DNA of 64,000 nt from Micromonospora mirobrigensis (GCF_900091555.1 NZ_FMCX01000006.1:279116-343115), one strand, 5' to 3'. Counted from the stretch's first letter, positions 8,692-16,179 are shown. Made by a program: numbers and translations. The notes: generated by a model from the letters alone, not told the origin.

Positions 8692-8819
8692 GGTCGGTCT
8701 CCTCCGGCTCACGCGCGGGACGGGTGCGGTGCCGGGACGCCTGCGAACAGTCCCGCTCACCGGACCGGAAAGCTAACTCACCCTCGCGCACCGGGGGCCG
8801 GTCCCGCTCGGTCAGTTTT

Positions 8820-8843
8820 GCGTCACTTGGAGCGATGTGACGC
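8820..8843. promoter_or_regulatory. Candidate operator, GCGTCAC-N10-GTGACGC
   Basis: This is a perfect 7-bp inverted repeat with a 10-bp spacer (one helical turn between half-site edges), in the region between the divergent conservon and hydrolase-ABC genes. The geometry suits a dimeric regulator; the regulator is unknown. Confidence 0.45.
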
Positions 8844-8922
8844 CGCGATGATCACACCTGTACGGAGGGTGTCGGAGGGCGGGCGGGATGACGGGATGCG
8901 CGGCGATTTCCGCCGAAGATCG

Positions 8923-8943
8923 GAATTCACGTGATCCGAATTC
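8923..8943. promoter_or_regulatory. GAATTC pair flanking a TCACGTGA palindrome
   Basis: GAATTC occurs at 8923-8928 and 8938-8943, and TCACGTGA spans 8927-8934 between them. Three small palindromes in 21 bp of GC-rich DNA suggest a protein-binding site; function is not known. Confidence 0.25.
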
Positions 8944-9052
8944 AGTGCGCTGGGACGCGCTGGACGCCGCGCGGTCGATGACACCGGGGCACCGATCGGC
9001 CTTCCCGGACGGACGTACGGAGGATCCCAGGCAACACTCAGCTTCCGGGCCG

Positions 9053-9058
9053 TACCGT
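9053..9058 (+). promoter_or_regulatory. -10 hexamer TACCGT for the hydrolase-ABC gene
   Basis: TACCGT ends 7 nt before ATG 9066, the leaderless spacing seen throughout this window. Confidence 0.5.
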
Positions 9059-9065
9059 TCTCGGA

Positions 9066-11936
9066 ATGAGGTCACCGCTGTCGGGCGCCGCCGTCCGGCG
9101 TGTCCTGTCCAACCGGCGGCGGGTCGTCGCCGCGTCGGTCGTGGTCGTGCTGCTGGCGGCGCTGCTGGTCTGGCTGGCCCGGCCCGAGGGGGCGGGGTTC
9201 CGTACCGAGTCGGCGCCGGTCACCGTCCGCTCCGGACCGGCCGGCGACGAGCCGGTCACCCTGGACACCACCTTCTACCTGCCCGACGGGGCCTCGGCCG
9301 GCGCGAAGGTGCCGGCGGTGCTGCTGGCGCACGGCTTCGGCGGCACCAAGGACTCGGTCCGCTCCGACGCCGAGGACCTGGTCGCTCGCGGCTACGCGGT
9401 GCTCACCTGGACCGCCCGCGGGTTCGGCCGCAGCGGCGGCCAGATCCACCTGGACAACCCGGACTACGAGATCCGCGACGGGCAGCGGCTGCTGGACTGG
9501 CTGGCCGCCCGCCCCGAGATCCGTACCGACTCGGCCGGTGACCCCCGGGTTGGCGTGGTCGGCGGCTCGTACGGCGGCGGGCTGGCGCTGCTGCTCGCCG
9601 CGCAGGACCCGCGGGTGGACGCCATCGTCCCGATGATCACCTGGAACGACCTGTCCCGCGCCTTCCTGCCGGAGAGCACCGGAAAGCCGGCCACCGAGGG
9701 CGTGTTCAAGAAGGGCTGGGCCGGGATCTTCTTCGGCGGCGGCGGGAACGCGGGCTCCGGCCCGGCCGGGCTCTCCGGCTCCACCGGCGCCGCCCAGCCC
9801 GAGCAGGCGCCCACGGCGGCCGGCGCGCCCAGCCCGCAACCCGGCGCCGGCCCGGGCAGCGGTCCGGGGCGCGGGCCGGCCGGGGCGGCCGACCCGTCCT
9901 GCGGCCGGTTCGCCGCCGACGTCTGCGCCGCGTACCTGCGGATCGCCACCACCGGCCGGGCCGACCAGGCCGCGGTGGACCTGCTGCGCCGGTCCAGCCC
10001 GGCCGGCGCGCTGGACCGGATCAAGTCGCCCACCCTGCTGGTGCAGGGCGAGGCGGACACCCTCTTCCCGCTCACCGAGGCGGACGCGAACGCCCGGGGC
10101 ATCGCCGCCAACGGCACCCCGGTGCGGGTGGCCTGGTTCACCGGCGGCCACGACGGCGGCGAGGGCCCGAAGACCGACTCGGACCGGGTGAAGTTCCTGA
10201 CCGCCCAGTGGCTGGACCACTACGTCAAGGGCGAGGGCGCGGCCCCCGGCGACGACTTCACCTTCTCCCGGATCGCCGGCTTCGACGCCCTGGACCGGGG
10301 CCTGGTGGCGACCGGCTACCGGACCACCGACTATCCGGGGGTGGCCGGCACCGGCCGGCGGGAGGTCACGGTGAGCGGGCCGGCGCAGCCGGTCGCCAAC
10401 CCGCCGAACGGCAACCCGGCGGCGATCTCCTCGGTGCCGTTCGCCGGCGCCCTCGGCTCGCTGCTCGACGGGGTGGCCGGGGACATCCCCGGCCAGCACG
10501 CCCGCTTCGAGTCGGCGCCGCTGGACCGGGCGGTGGACGTGGTCGGCGCGCCGACGGTGCAGGTGCGGGCCGCTTCGCCGACCGGCGAGGCGGTGCTCTT
10601 CGTGAAGCTCTACGACGTCGACCCGAACGGCGCCGCCACCCTCCCCGACGGGCTGGTCGCCCCGGTCCGGCTGACCGGCCTGCCGAGGACGGTCGAGGCG
10701 GCCACGCCGGTCACCGTCACGCTGCCGGCGATCGTCCGGCGGGTCGAGGCCGGGCACCGGTTGCGCCTGGTGGTGGCCACCTCCGACCAGGCGTACACCA
10801 CGCCGGCCGAGCCGACCGTCTACACCGTCGCGGCCGGCGACGCCCCGCTGGTCCTTCCCACGGTTACCGGGGAGCCGATCCCGACCGGCGCCGCGGTCTG
10901 GCGCTGGGTGCTGGCCGGCCTGCTGGCGGCCATCGCGGTCGGGCTCGTCGTGGTCGTCCTGCTCGCCCGCCGCCGGCACCGCCGCCAGGACAGCTCGATC
11001 CACCCGGAGTACGCGGGCGTCCCGCTCGCCGTCCGCGACCTGCGCAAGGAGTACGCGGACGGCTTCGTCGCCGTCTCCCACGTCGACTTCGAGGTGCACC
11101 CCGGCCAGGTGGTGGGCCTGCTCGGCCCGAACGGCGCCGGCAAGACCACCACCCTTCGGGTGCTGATGGGGCTGACCCAGCCGACGGCCGGCGAGATCTA
11201 CGTCTTCGGGCACCGGCTGGTTCCCGGCTCGCCGGTGCTGTCCCGGATCGGCGCGCTGGTCGAGGGGCCCGGTTTCCTGCCGCACCTGTCGGGCCTTGAG
11301 AACCTGAAGGCGTACTGGCGGGCTACCGGGCGGCCGGAGGGCGACGCGCACTTCGAGCAGGCGCTGGAGATCGCCGGACTGGGCGACTCGGTGCACCGGA
11401 AGACCCGCAAGTACAGCCACGGCATGCGGCAGCGGCTGGCCATCGCGCAGGCCATGCTGGGCCTGCCGGAGCTGCTGGTGCTCGACGAGCCGACCGACGG
11501 GCTGGACCCGCCGCAGATCGCCGAGATGCGCCGGGTGCTCCAGCGCTACGCCACCGACGGCCGGGCGGTGCTGGTCTCCAGTCACCTGCTGGCCGAGGTG
11601 GAGCAGACCTGCACCCACGCGGTGGTGGTGAACAAGGGCCGGATCGTGGCCTCCGGGCCGGTCGCGGAGATCGTCGGCGAGTCGCCGAGCGTGCTCTTCG
11701 ACGTCACCGACCCGGAGGCGGCGCGGGCCGTACTGGACCGGCTGGACGGCGTACGGGTGCTGCCCGACGGCGACGGCGGGCTGGTGGTGGACACCAACGG
11801 CACCGCCCGCAGCGAGGTGGTGGCCGAGCTGGTCCGGGCCGGCATCGGGGTGGACCGGGTGGTGCCGCGAAGGCGGCTGGAGGACGCGTTCCTCGCCCTG
11901 GTGGGCGAGAACTCTCGGGGAAGCGGGGACCGGTGA
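9066..11936 (+). CDS. S15/CocE-type hydrolase fused to an ABC transporter ATPase
   Basis: One uninterrupted 956-aa frame joins three parts. After a TM anchor (~21-39) comes an alpha/beta hydrolase of the X-Pro dipeptidyl-peptidase/CocE type with nucleophile motif GGSYGG (Ser ~168), an acidic loop GEADTLFPL (Asp ~340) and GGHDGGEG (His ~368). A Gly/Pro/Ala-rich insertion sits at ~226-280. A jelly-roll-like PepX_C region (~400-590) follows, then a second TM (~612-640). The C-terminal ~300 residues are a complete ABC ATPase: Walker A GLLGPNGAGKTTT (~684), signature YSHGMRQRLAIAQ (~782), Walker B LLVLDEPTDGLDP (~801). Two TM segments put the hydrolase outside and the ATPase inside. The next gene supplies the permease with a 4-bp overlap, so this is a membrane-tethered hydrolase built into an exporter. 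Substrate unknown. Confidence 0.9.
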   Translation: MRSPLSGAAVRRVLSNRRRVVAASVVVVLLAALLVWLARPEGAGFRTESAPVTVRSGPAGDEPVTLDTTFYLPDGASAGAKVPAVLLAHGFGGTKDSVRSDAEDLVARGYAVLTWTARGFGRSGGQIHLDNPDYEIRDGQRLLDWLAARPEIRTDSAGDPRVGVVGGSYGGGLALLLAAQDPRVDAIVPMITWNDLSRAFLPESTGKPATEGVFKKGWAGIFFGGGGNAGSGPAGLSGSTGAAQPEQAPTAAGAPSPQPGAGPGSGPGRGPAGAADPSCGRFAADVCAAYLRIATTGRADQAAVDLLRRSSPAGALDRIKSPTLLVQGEADTLFPLTEADANARGIAANGTPVRVAWFTGGHDGGEGPKTDSDRVKFLTAQWLDHYVKGEGAAPGDDFTFSRIAGFDALDRGLVATGYRTTDYPGVAGTGRREVTVSGPAQPVANPPNGNPAAISSVPFAGALGSLLDGVAGDIPGQHARFESAPLDRAVDVVGAPTVQVRAASPTGEAVLFVKLYDVDPNGAATLPDGLVAPVRLTGLPRTVEAATPVTVTLPAIVRRVEAGHRLRLVVATSDQAYTTPAEPTVYTVAAGDAPLVLPTVTGEPIPTGAAVWRWVLAGLLAAIAVGLVVVVLLARRRHRRQDSSIHPEYAGVPLAVRDLRKEYADGFVAVSHVDFEVHPGQVVGLLGPNGAGKTTTLRVLMGLTQPTAGEIYVFGHRLVPGSPVLSRIGALVEGPGFLPHLSGLENLKAYWRATGRPEGDAHFEQALEIAGLGDSVHRKTRKYSHGMRQRLAIAQAMLGLPELLVLDEPTDGLDPPQIAEMRRVLQRYATDGRAVLVSSHLLAEVEQTCTHAVVVNKGRIVASGPVAEIVGESPSVLFDVTDPEAARAVLDRLDGVRVLPDGDGGLVVDTNGTARSEVVAELVRAGIGVDRVVPRRRLEDAFLALVGENSRGSGDR

Positions 11937-12823
11937 TGGCGGGCTCTTCTGTCGACACGCGCGTCGGCCCGGCCGGGGCCGCCCCCGGCTACCGGCCGTC
12001 GGCGACCATGCCGTTCGTCGCGGAGTTCCGCCGGCAGGCGTCGCGGCGGCGTACCCAGTTGGCGCTGGGGTTCATGGTGCTGCTGCCGATCATCATCCTG
12101 ATCGCCTTCCAGTTCGACTCCGGCGACGACGACCGCAACGGCGGGGGCGAGTTCGCCAGCCTGGCCGACCTGGCCACCTCGGGCGGGTTGAACTTCACCC
12201 TCTTCTCGCTGCTGGTGTCGGCGTCGTTCCTGCTGGTCGTGGTGGTGGCGCTGTTCTGCGGGGACACCGTGGCCAGCGAGGCGAGCTGGGGCAGCCTGCG
12301 CTACCTGCTGGCCGTGCCGGTGCCCCGGGCCCGGCTGCTCACGGTGAAGCTGGTGGTGGCGCTGGCGTACTCGCTGCTGGCCCTGCTGCTGCTCGCCGGC
12401 ACCGCCCTGCTCGCCGGCACCCTGCGCTACGGCTGGTCGCCGCTGCGCAGCCAGGTCGCCGCGGAGCTGGCGCCGGGGCAGGGCCTGCTGCGGCTGCTCG
12501 CGGTGCTCGGCTACCTGGCGGTCGTACTCCTGGTGGTGGCCGGGCTGGCGTTCCTGCTGTCGGTGACGACGGACGCGGCGCTCGGCGCGGTGGGCGGTGC
12601 GGTGCTGCTCTGGATCCTCTCCAGCATCCTCGATCAGATCACCGCGCTGGGGGCGCTGCGGGACTTCCTGCCGACCCACTACAGCAGCGCCTGGCTGGGG
12701 CTGCTGTCCACGCCGATGCAGACCGACGACGTGGTCCGGGGAACGATCTCGGCGGTCGGCTACGCGACGCTCTTCTGGGGGCTGGCGTTCTGGCGTTTCA
12801 CCCGCAAGGACGTGACGAGCTGA
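11933..12823 (+). CDS. ABC-2 type transporter permease
   Basis: This 296-aa membrane protein has about six TM segments in the ABC-2 pattern: one at ~45-60 (LALGFMVLLPIIILIAF), then a cluster from ~85 (NFTLFSLLVSASFLLVVVVAL) to ~285. The conserved patch GDTVASEASWGSLRYLLAVPVPR (~113-135) between the second and third TM is typical of these permeases. It overlaps the hydrolase-ABC gene (GTGA at 11933); the adjacent ATG at 11936 is an equally possible start. It most likely dimerises and pairs with the ATPase fused upstream. It is followed by a GGGGCCCC repeat. Confidence 0.9.
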   Translation: MMAGSSVDTRVGPAGAAPGYRPSATMPFVAEFRRQASRRRTQLALGFMVLLPIIILIAFQFDSGDDDRNGGGEFASLADLATSGGLNFTLFSLLVSASFLLVVVVALFCGDTVASEASWGSLRYLLAVPVPRARLLTVKLVVALAYSLLALLLLAGTALLAGTLRYGWSPLRSQVAAELAPGQGLLRLLAVLGYLAVVLLVVAGLAFLLSVTTDAALGAVGGAVLLWILSSILDQITALGALRDFLPTHYSSAWLGLLSTPMQTDDVVRGTISAVGYATLFWGLAFWRFTRKDVTS

Positions 12824-12828
12824 GATGC

Positions 12829-12882
12829 AAGGAGGGGCCCCCTGTTAACGCTTCCGGTATAGCAGGGGCCCCTTCTTAACGC
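12829..12882. repeat. GGGGCCCC intergenic inverted repeat, copy 1
   Basis: Two GGGGCCCC-centred arms, each followed by a TTAAC box, flank a CTTCCGGTAT linker. The arms can form an 11-12-bp hairpin with one bulge. It lies between convergent genes (permease and arsR), which suits a bidirectional terminator. Confidence 0.7.
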
Positions 12883-12915
12883 CCGCCGCCCGCCCGGGGC
12901 CCGCCGCCCGGCGGG

Positions 12916-13221
12916 TCAGGCGTCGGCGCGGTCGGTGAGGACGGCGTCGAGCAGGCCCGGGTAACGGCGGTCGAGCTCGTCGCGGCGCAGCCGGATGTGC
13001 CGGCTGGTGCCCGCCACCCGGGTACGGGTCAAGCCGGCCTCGCGCAGCACCTTGAAGTGGTGGCTGCGGGTGGCCTTGGTGACGCCCAGCTCGAACGTGC
13101 CGCAGACCCGTTCGCCGTCCTCGGCGAGCGCCCGCACGATCCGGAGTCGGACGTCGTCGGCGAGGGCGGCCAGCACGGCGGTCACCGGTACGTCACTCAG
13201 GTCGGGTTCGTGCAGCTCCAT
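12916..13221 (-). CDS. ArsR-family transcriptional regulator
   Basis: This is a 101-aa winged-helix repressor. The recognition region is GVTKATRSHHFKVLREAGL (~47-65), followed by the wing TRVAGTSRHIRLRRDEL; the N-terminal helix VLAALADDVRLRIVRALAEDG is the usual ArsR dimer/HTH start. It has no obvious Cys pair for metal binding, so the effector may be organic. ATG 13221 is preferred over ATG 13248 because the upstream codon falls inside an operator-like palindrome and a TACGAT hexamer sits 6 nt before 13221. It is divergent from an EamA exporter, with two copies of the same palindrome between them, so I infer that it represses itself and the exporter. Confidence 0.88.
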   Translation of the reverse strand: MELHEPDLSDVPVTAVLAALADDVRLRIVRALAEDGERVCGTFELGVTKATRSHHFKVLREAGLTRTRVAGTSRHIRLRRDELDRRYPGLLDAVLTDRADA

Positions 13222-13227
13222 GTGACC

Positions 13228-13233
13228 ATCGTA
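13228..13233 (-). promoter_or_regulatory. -10 hexamer TACGAT for arsR
   Basis: TACGAT ends 6 nt before ATG 13221 on the minus strand, and operator 1 lies immediately upstream of it. Confidence 0.5.
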
Positions 13234-13239
13234 ACCGAT

Positions 13240-13257
13240 GTTCGACATTCGTCGAAC
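13240..13257. promoter_or_regulatory. ArsR operator 1, GTTCGA-N6-TCGAAC
   Basis: This is a perfect 6-bp dyad with 6-bp spacer, extendable to TGTTCGAC/GTCGAACA (13239-13258). It sits just upstream of the arsR -10 and overlaps the likely -35 area of the divergent exporter promoter. Confidence 0.6.
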
Positions 13258-13264
13258 AAGCTCC

Positions 13265-13270
13265 TAGGGT
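13265..13270 (+). promoter_or_regulatory. -10 hexamer TAGGGT for the EamA exporter
   Basis: TAGGGT is placed between the two operators, with predicted transcription start near 13277 and operator 2 directly downstream, so repressor bound at either site would block it. Confidence 0.45.
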
Positions 13271-13281
13271 CGGGAGCGTTG

Positions 13282-13299
13282 GTTCGATGGAACTCGAAC
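13282..13299. promoter_or_regulatory. ArsR operator 2, GTTCGA-N6-TCGAAC
   Basis: This site has the same half-sites and spacing as operator 1, 42 bp away centre to centre (four helical turns), and lies between the predicted transcription start and ATG of the exporter gene. Confidence 0.6.
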
Positions 13300-13311
13300 A
13301 TAGGAGCCGCG

Positions 13312-14304
13312 ATGCCATCCCGACCCGCCGCCACCTTCCCGCTGATCGCCGTGCTCGGCTGGGGCGCGACCTTCCCCGTGCTGGCCAGCGCCCTGTCCCG
13401 GGTCGACGCGCTCAACCTGAGCGTGGCCCGCTACCTCCCCGCCACCGCCGTCTTCGTCGTCCTGCTGCTGCTTCGGGAGGGCCGGGCCGGGCTGCGTACC
13501 GGCGGCCGACTGGGCGAGGTCGTCACGCTGGGCATCGTCGGCTTCGCCGGGTTCAACGTGCTGGCCAACCTGGCCCTCGGCCACGCCGCCCCGCAACAGG
13601 TCGCGCTCTTCGTGGCGACCAGCCCGCTGCTGACCCAGCTGGTCCGTTGGGCCCGCGACGGCGTACGCCCCCGGCCGGCGCTGCTCGCGCTCTCCCTGGT
13701 CGCCCTGGTCGGGGTGGGGCTGGTGATCACCCGTGGCCGGCTCGACGGGCTCGGCCAGTTCGGCGTCGGCGGGCTGATGATGCTCCTCGGCGTGATCGGC
13801 TGGGCGGTCTACACGCACGGCGCCGGTCGGTTCGCCCAGTGGTCGCCGCTGCGCTACACCACGCTGACCGCGCTCACCGGCACCGCCGCCATGCTCGCCG
13901 TCAGCGTCGCCGCCGACCTGGTCGGTTGGCAGCACGCGCCGGCCGCCGCCGACCTCGTCGCGGTCGCCCCGCAGCTGGTGTACGCCGTACTGGCCGGCTC
14001 GGTGATCGCGGTGCTGGCCTGGAACACCGGGGTACGCCGGCTCGGCGCCGCCAACGCCGCCCTGTTCATGAACCTGGTCCCGGTGACCACCTTCGCCGTG
14101 CAGATCGCCCGCGGCTACCGGCCCGGTGGGGTGGAGCTGGTCGGGGCGGGACTCACCATCGCCGCCCTGGTCGCCGCGAACCTGGTCACCCGGACCCGGC
14201 CGGCGGTCGTACCCGTGGCGACCCGTGGTCACGCCGCACCGGCCGGTACGGCGGTGACCGACCGGGTCGCCGTCACCGACCCGGTGGCCGTGGTCGCCCG
14301 CTGA
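13312..14304 (+). CDS. EamA/DMT-family exporter
   Basis: This 330-aa protein has the ten-TM, two-repeat layout of the drug/metabolite transporter (EamA) family, starting LIAVLGWGATFPVLASALSR with the family's Trp-Gly-x-x-Phe motif. The second half repeats the pattern (LGVIGWAVYTHGAGRFA; AVLAWNTGVRRLGAANAALFMN). AGGAG lies 6 nt before ATG 13312. The divergent ArsR regulator and paired operators suggest induction by the exported compound. Substrate cannot be told from sequence; family members move amino acids, nucleosides or drugs. The last ~20 residues are a low-complexity repeat of Val/Ala/Asp/Thr. Confidence 0.9.
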   Translation: MPSRPAATFPLIAVLGWGATFPVLASALSRVDALNLSVARYLPATAVFVVLLLLREGRAGLRTGGRLGEVVTLGIVGFAGFNVLANLALGHAAPQQVALFVATSPLLTQLVRWARDGVRPRPALLALSLVALVGVGLVITRGRLDGLGQFGVGGLMMLLGVIGWAVYTHGAGRFAQWSPLRYTTLTALTGTAAMLAVSVAADLVGWQHAPAAADLVAVAPQLVYAVLAGSVIAVLAWNTGVRRLGAANAALFMNLVPVTTFAVQIARGYRPGGVELVGAGLTIAALVAANLVTRTRPAVVPVATRGHAAPAGTAVTDRVAVTDPVAVVAR

Positions 14305-14360
14305 CCCGGCGGGCGGCTCACACCGTGGGACGCCGGGTGGGCGTCCGGCCCAGGCCTGCC

Positions 14361-14366
14361 TAGACT
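14361..14366 (+). promoter_or_regulatory. -10 hexamer TAGACT for thrC
   Basis: TAGACT precedes the S-box aptamer, placing the transcript start about 12 nt before its first helix. No clear -35 is seen. Confidence 0.4.
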
Positions 14367-14384
14367 CGGGGACACAACTGCATA

Positions 14385-14520
14385 CCTCATCCAGAGGGGC
14401 TGAGGGATACGGCCCGACGACGCCCCGGCAACCACCCCGCACGACTCGCTGTCGAGTCGACGTGGGGCAGGTGCCAATTCCGTCCCCGCCGCAGGGTGCG
14501 ACGCGGGGAAAGATGAGAGG
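14385..14520 (+). ncRNA. SAM riboswitch (S-box, SAM-I type) upstream of thrC
   Basis: The S-box core elements appear in order: CCTCATC opening P1, AGAGGGGCTGAGGGA, CGGCCCGACGACGCCCCGGC with the AACC that follows, GGTGCCAATTCC, and GAAAGATGAGAGG closing P1. The last segment pairs with the first and contains GAGAGGA, the only ribosome binding site available for thrC, whose ATG is 9 nt further on. I therefore infer translational control, with SAM-stabilised P1 hiding the site, rather than a terminator; no terminator hairpin exists between aptamer and gene. Making thrC SAM-responsive is sensible because threonine and methionine share homoserine/O-phosphohomoserine precursors. Confidence 0.9.
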
Positions 14521-14529
14521 ACCCTCGAC

Positions 14530-15816
14530 ATGACGTCGACCCTTCCCGCCGCCGGCATCGACACCACGGCCAGCCCCGCCCGCGCCCTGGCCTGCCGCGC
14601 CTGCTCCGCCCGCTACCCGCTCGCCGCGCAGCACGCCTGCTACGAGTGTTTCGGGCCGCTCGAGGTGGACTACGACACCGCCGCGCTGGCCACCGTCACC
14701 CGGGAGCAGATCGAGGCCGGCCCGGCCAACATCTGGCGGTACGCGGCCCTGCTCCCCGCCGGTCAGGACCCGGCCACCCGGGTCAGCCTGGACCCGGGGC
14801 TCACCCCGCTGGTGGCCGCCCCGCACCTCGCCGCCGAGCTGGGCGTCACCGCGCCGCTCTGGGTCAAGGACGACAGCGCCAACCCCACCCACTCGTTCAA
14901 GGACCGGGTCGTCTCGGTGGCGCTGACCGCGGCCCGGGCGCTCGGCTTCACCCGCTTCGCCTGCGCCTCCACCGGCAACCTGGCCAACTCGGTGGCCGCG
15001 CACGGCGCCCGCGCCGGGGTGCCCTCGGTCGTCTTCATCCCGTCCGACCTGGAGCAGGGCAAGGTGATCACCACCGCCGTCTACGGCGGCGACCTGGTCG
15101 CCGTCGACGGCTCGTACGACGACGTGAACCGGCTCTGCGGTGAGCTGGTGGAGACCGACGAGTTCGAGGACACCGCGTTCGTCAACGTCAACGTCCGGCC
15201 GTACTACGCCGAGGGTTCCAAGACGCTCGGCTACGAGGTGGCCGAGCAGCTGGGCTGGCGGATCCCCGCCCAGGTGGTCATCCCGATGGCCTCCGGCGAG
15301 CTGCTCACCAAGATCGACAAGGCGTTCACCGAGCTGGTCGAGATCGGGCTGGTCGAGGCGCCGGCCGGCGGCTGGACGGTGTTCGGCGCCCAGTCGGCCG
15401 GTTGCAACCCGATCGCCACGGCCCTGCACGCCGACACCGACACGATCACCCCGGTCAAGCCCACCGGCATCGCCAAGTCGCTGAACATCGGCGACCCGGC
15501 CGCCGGCCTCTACGCCCTGGAGGCGGTCCGCCGCACCGGCGGCTGGATGGAGTACGCCGACGACGACGAGATCCGGGCGGGCATCCGGCTGCTGGCCCGT
15601 ACCACCGGCGTCTTCGCCGAGACCGCCGGCGGCGTGACCGTGGCCGTGCTCCGCAAGCTCGTCGAGTCCGGCCGCCTCGACCCCGCCAAGGAGACGGTCG
15701 TCTTCAACACCGGCGAGGGACTGAAGACCCTCGACGCGGTGGCCGCCCAGGTCGGCCCCACCCACCGCATCAAGCCGTCGCTGCGCGCCGCCCGCGACGC
15801 CGGCCTCCTCTCCTGA
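14530..15816 (+). CDS. thrC: Threonine synthase
   Basis: This 428-aa PLP enzyme converts O-phospho-L-homoserine to threonine. The N-terminal segment has a four-Cys pattern (CRACSARYPL and HACYECFGPLEVDY, ~20-45) found in some ThrC proteins. The PLP lysine is in NPTHSFKDRVVSV (~125), and the CASTGNLANSVAAHGARAG loop (~147-165) binds cofactor phosphate. Length is normal for the family. It is a single gene behind the S-box riboswitch, so its regulation is by SAM. Neighbouring genes are not threonine-biosynthetic. Confidence 0.96.
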   Translation: MTSTLPAAGIDTTASPARALACRACSARYPLAAQHACYECFGPLEVDYDTAALATVTREQIEAGPANIWRYAALLPAGQDPATRVSLDPGLTPLVAAPHLAAELGVTAPLWVKDDSANPTHSFKDRVVSVALTAARALGFTRFACASTGNLANSVAAHGARAGVPSVVFIPSDLEQGKVITTAVYGGDLVAVDGSYDDVNRLCGELVETDEFEDTAFVNVNVRPYYAEGSKTLGYEVAEQLGWRIPAQVVIPMASGELLTKIDKAFTELVEIGLVEAPAGGWTVFGAQSAGCNPIATALHADTDTITPVKPTGIAKSLNIGDPAAGLYALEAVRRTGGWMEYADDDEIRAGIRLLARTTGVFAETAGGVTVAVLRKLVESGRLDPAKETVVFNTGEGLKTLDAVAAQVGPTHRIKPSLRAARDAGLLS

Positions 15817-15850
15817 CTGCCCCGCTCTGCCCCCAGCCCCGACCCTCGTC

Positions 15851-15910
15851 GTTGATCAAGGAGTTTGCGTCGCCGGAAGGCCGGATCCCGACGCGAGATC
15901 CTTGGTCAAC
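15851..15910. repeat. 60-nt nested palindromic intergenic element
   Basis: GTTGATCAAGGA (15851-15862) pairs with TCCTTGGTCAAC (15899-15910) with one mismatch, GCGTCG (15867-15872) pairs with CGACGC (15889-15894), and CCGG pairs with CCGG at the tip. The three stacked helices make a cruciform or hairpin 35 nt after thrC. I recall GTTGATCA-type intergenic repeats in Micromonosporaceae genomes; a second copy is not present here. Confidence 0.55.
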
Positions 15911-16023
15911 TCGGCCGGGGCGGGGCCGGGTGGGGGAGGGCGGATCGCCCGGGTGGGGGATGGGGGAGATCCGGTGGGTAACTGGCGATTCGCTGTGAGT
16001 GCGAAAAACCCACCGGTAGGGAC

Positions 16024-16052
16024 TTGACGGCAGGATTCGGGCGGCGCAAGAT
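16024..16052 (+). promoter_or_regulatory. Sigma-70-like promoter upstream of paaN
   Basis: TTGACG (16024-16029) and CAAGAT (16047-16052) are separated by 17 bp, giving a transcript start near 16059 and a ~190-nt leader ahead of paaN. The -35 is strong; the -10 is a partial match. Confidence 0.45.
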
Positions 16053-16145
16053 GCTCCGTGCGGGAGGGCGTTTCGCCGAAGACTTTTGAAGTTCTTACGA
16101 CCCAACGCCGGAGGCGTTGTGCGATCGTCCCTCCCGACCAACGTC

Positions 16146-16179
16146 CGATCGGGCCGGCGGAAATCCGCCGGCCCGATCG
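16146..16179 (+). terminator. 15-bp perfect hairpin in the paaN leader
   Basis: CGATCGGGCCGGCGG pairs perfectly with CCGCCGGCCCGATCG around an AAAT loop. It lies 68 nt before paaN and ~90 nt after the predicted transcript start. It could end a short RNA or act as an attenuator; the T-tract is weak. Confidence 0.5.

Larger units (their letters stand above)
8692..9065. other. 374-bp divergent intergenic region
   Basis: This lies between the minus-strand sensor/conservon operon and the plus-strand hydrolase-ABC gene. It holds a 7-bp perfect dyad (8820-8843), two GAATTC hexamers flanking a TCACGTGA palindrome (8923-8943) and the TACCGT hexamer at 9053. A weak -10-like TAGCTT (minus strand, 8770-8775) could serve the conservon operon. 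No RNA gene or short coding region stands out. Confidence 0.5.

Noticed and set aside
8692..9065. Search for a tRNA or small RNA in this gap
   Set aside because: No cloverleaf or clear promoter-terminator pair was visible.
14385..14520. thrC leader considered as a SAM-IV or a threonine attenuator
   Set aside because: The order of the conserved segments (including GGTGCCAATTCC and GAAAGATGAG) fits SAM-I, and there is no Thr/Ile-rich leader peptide.
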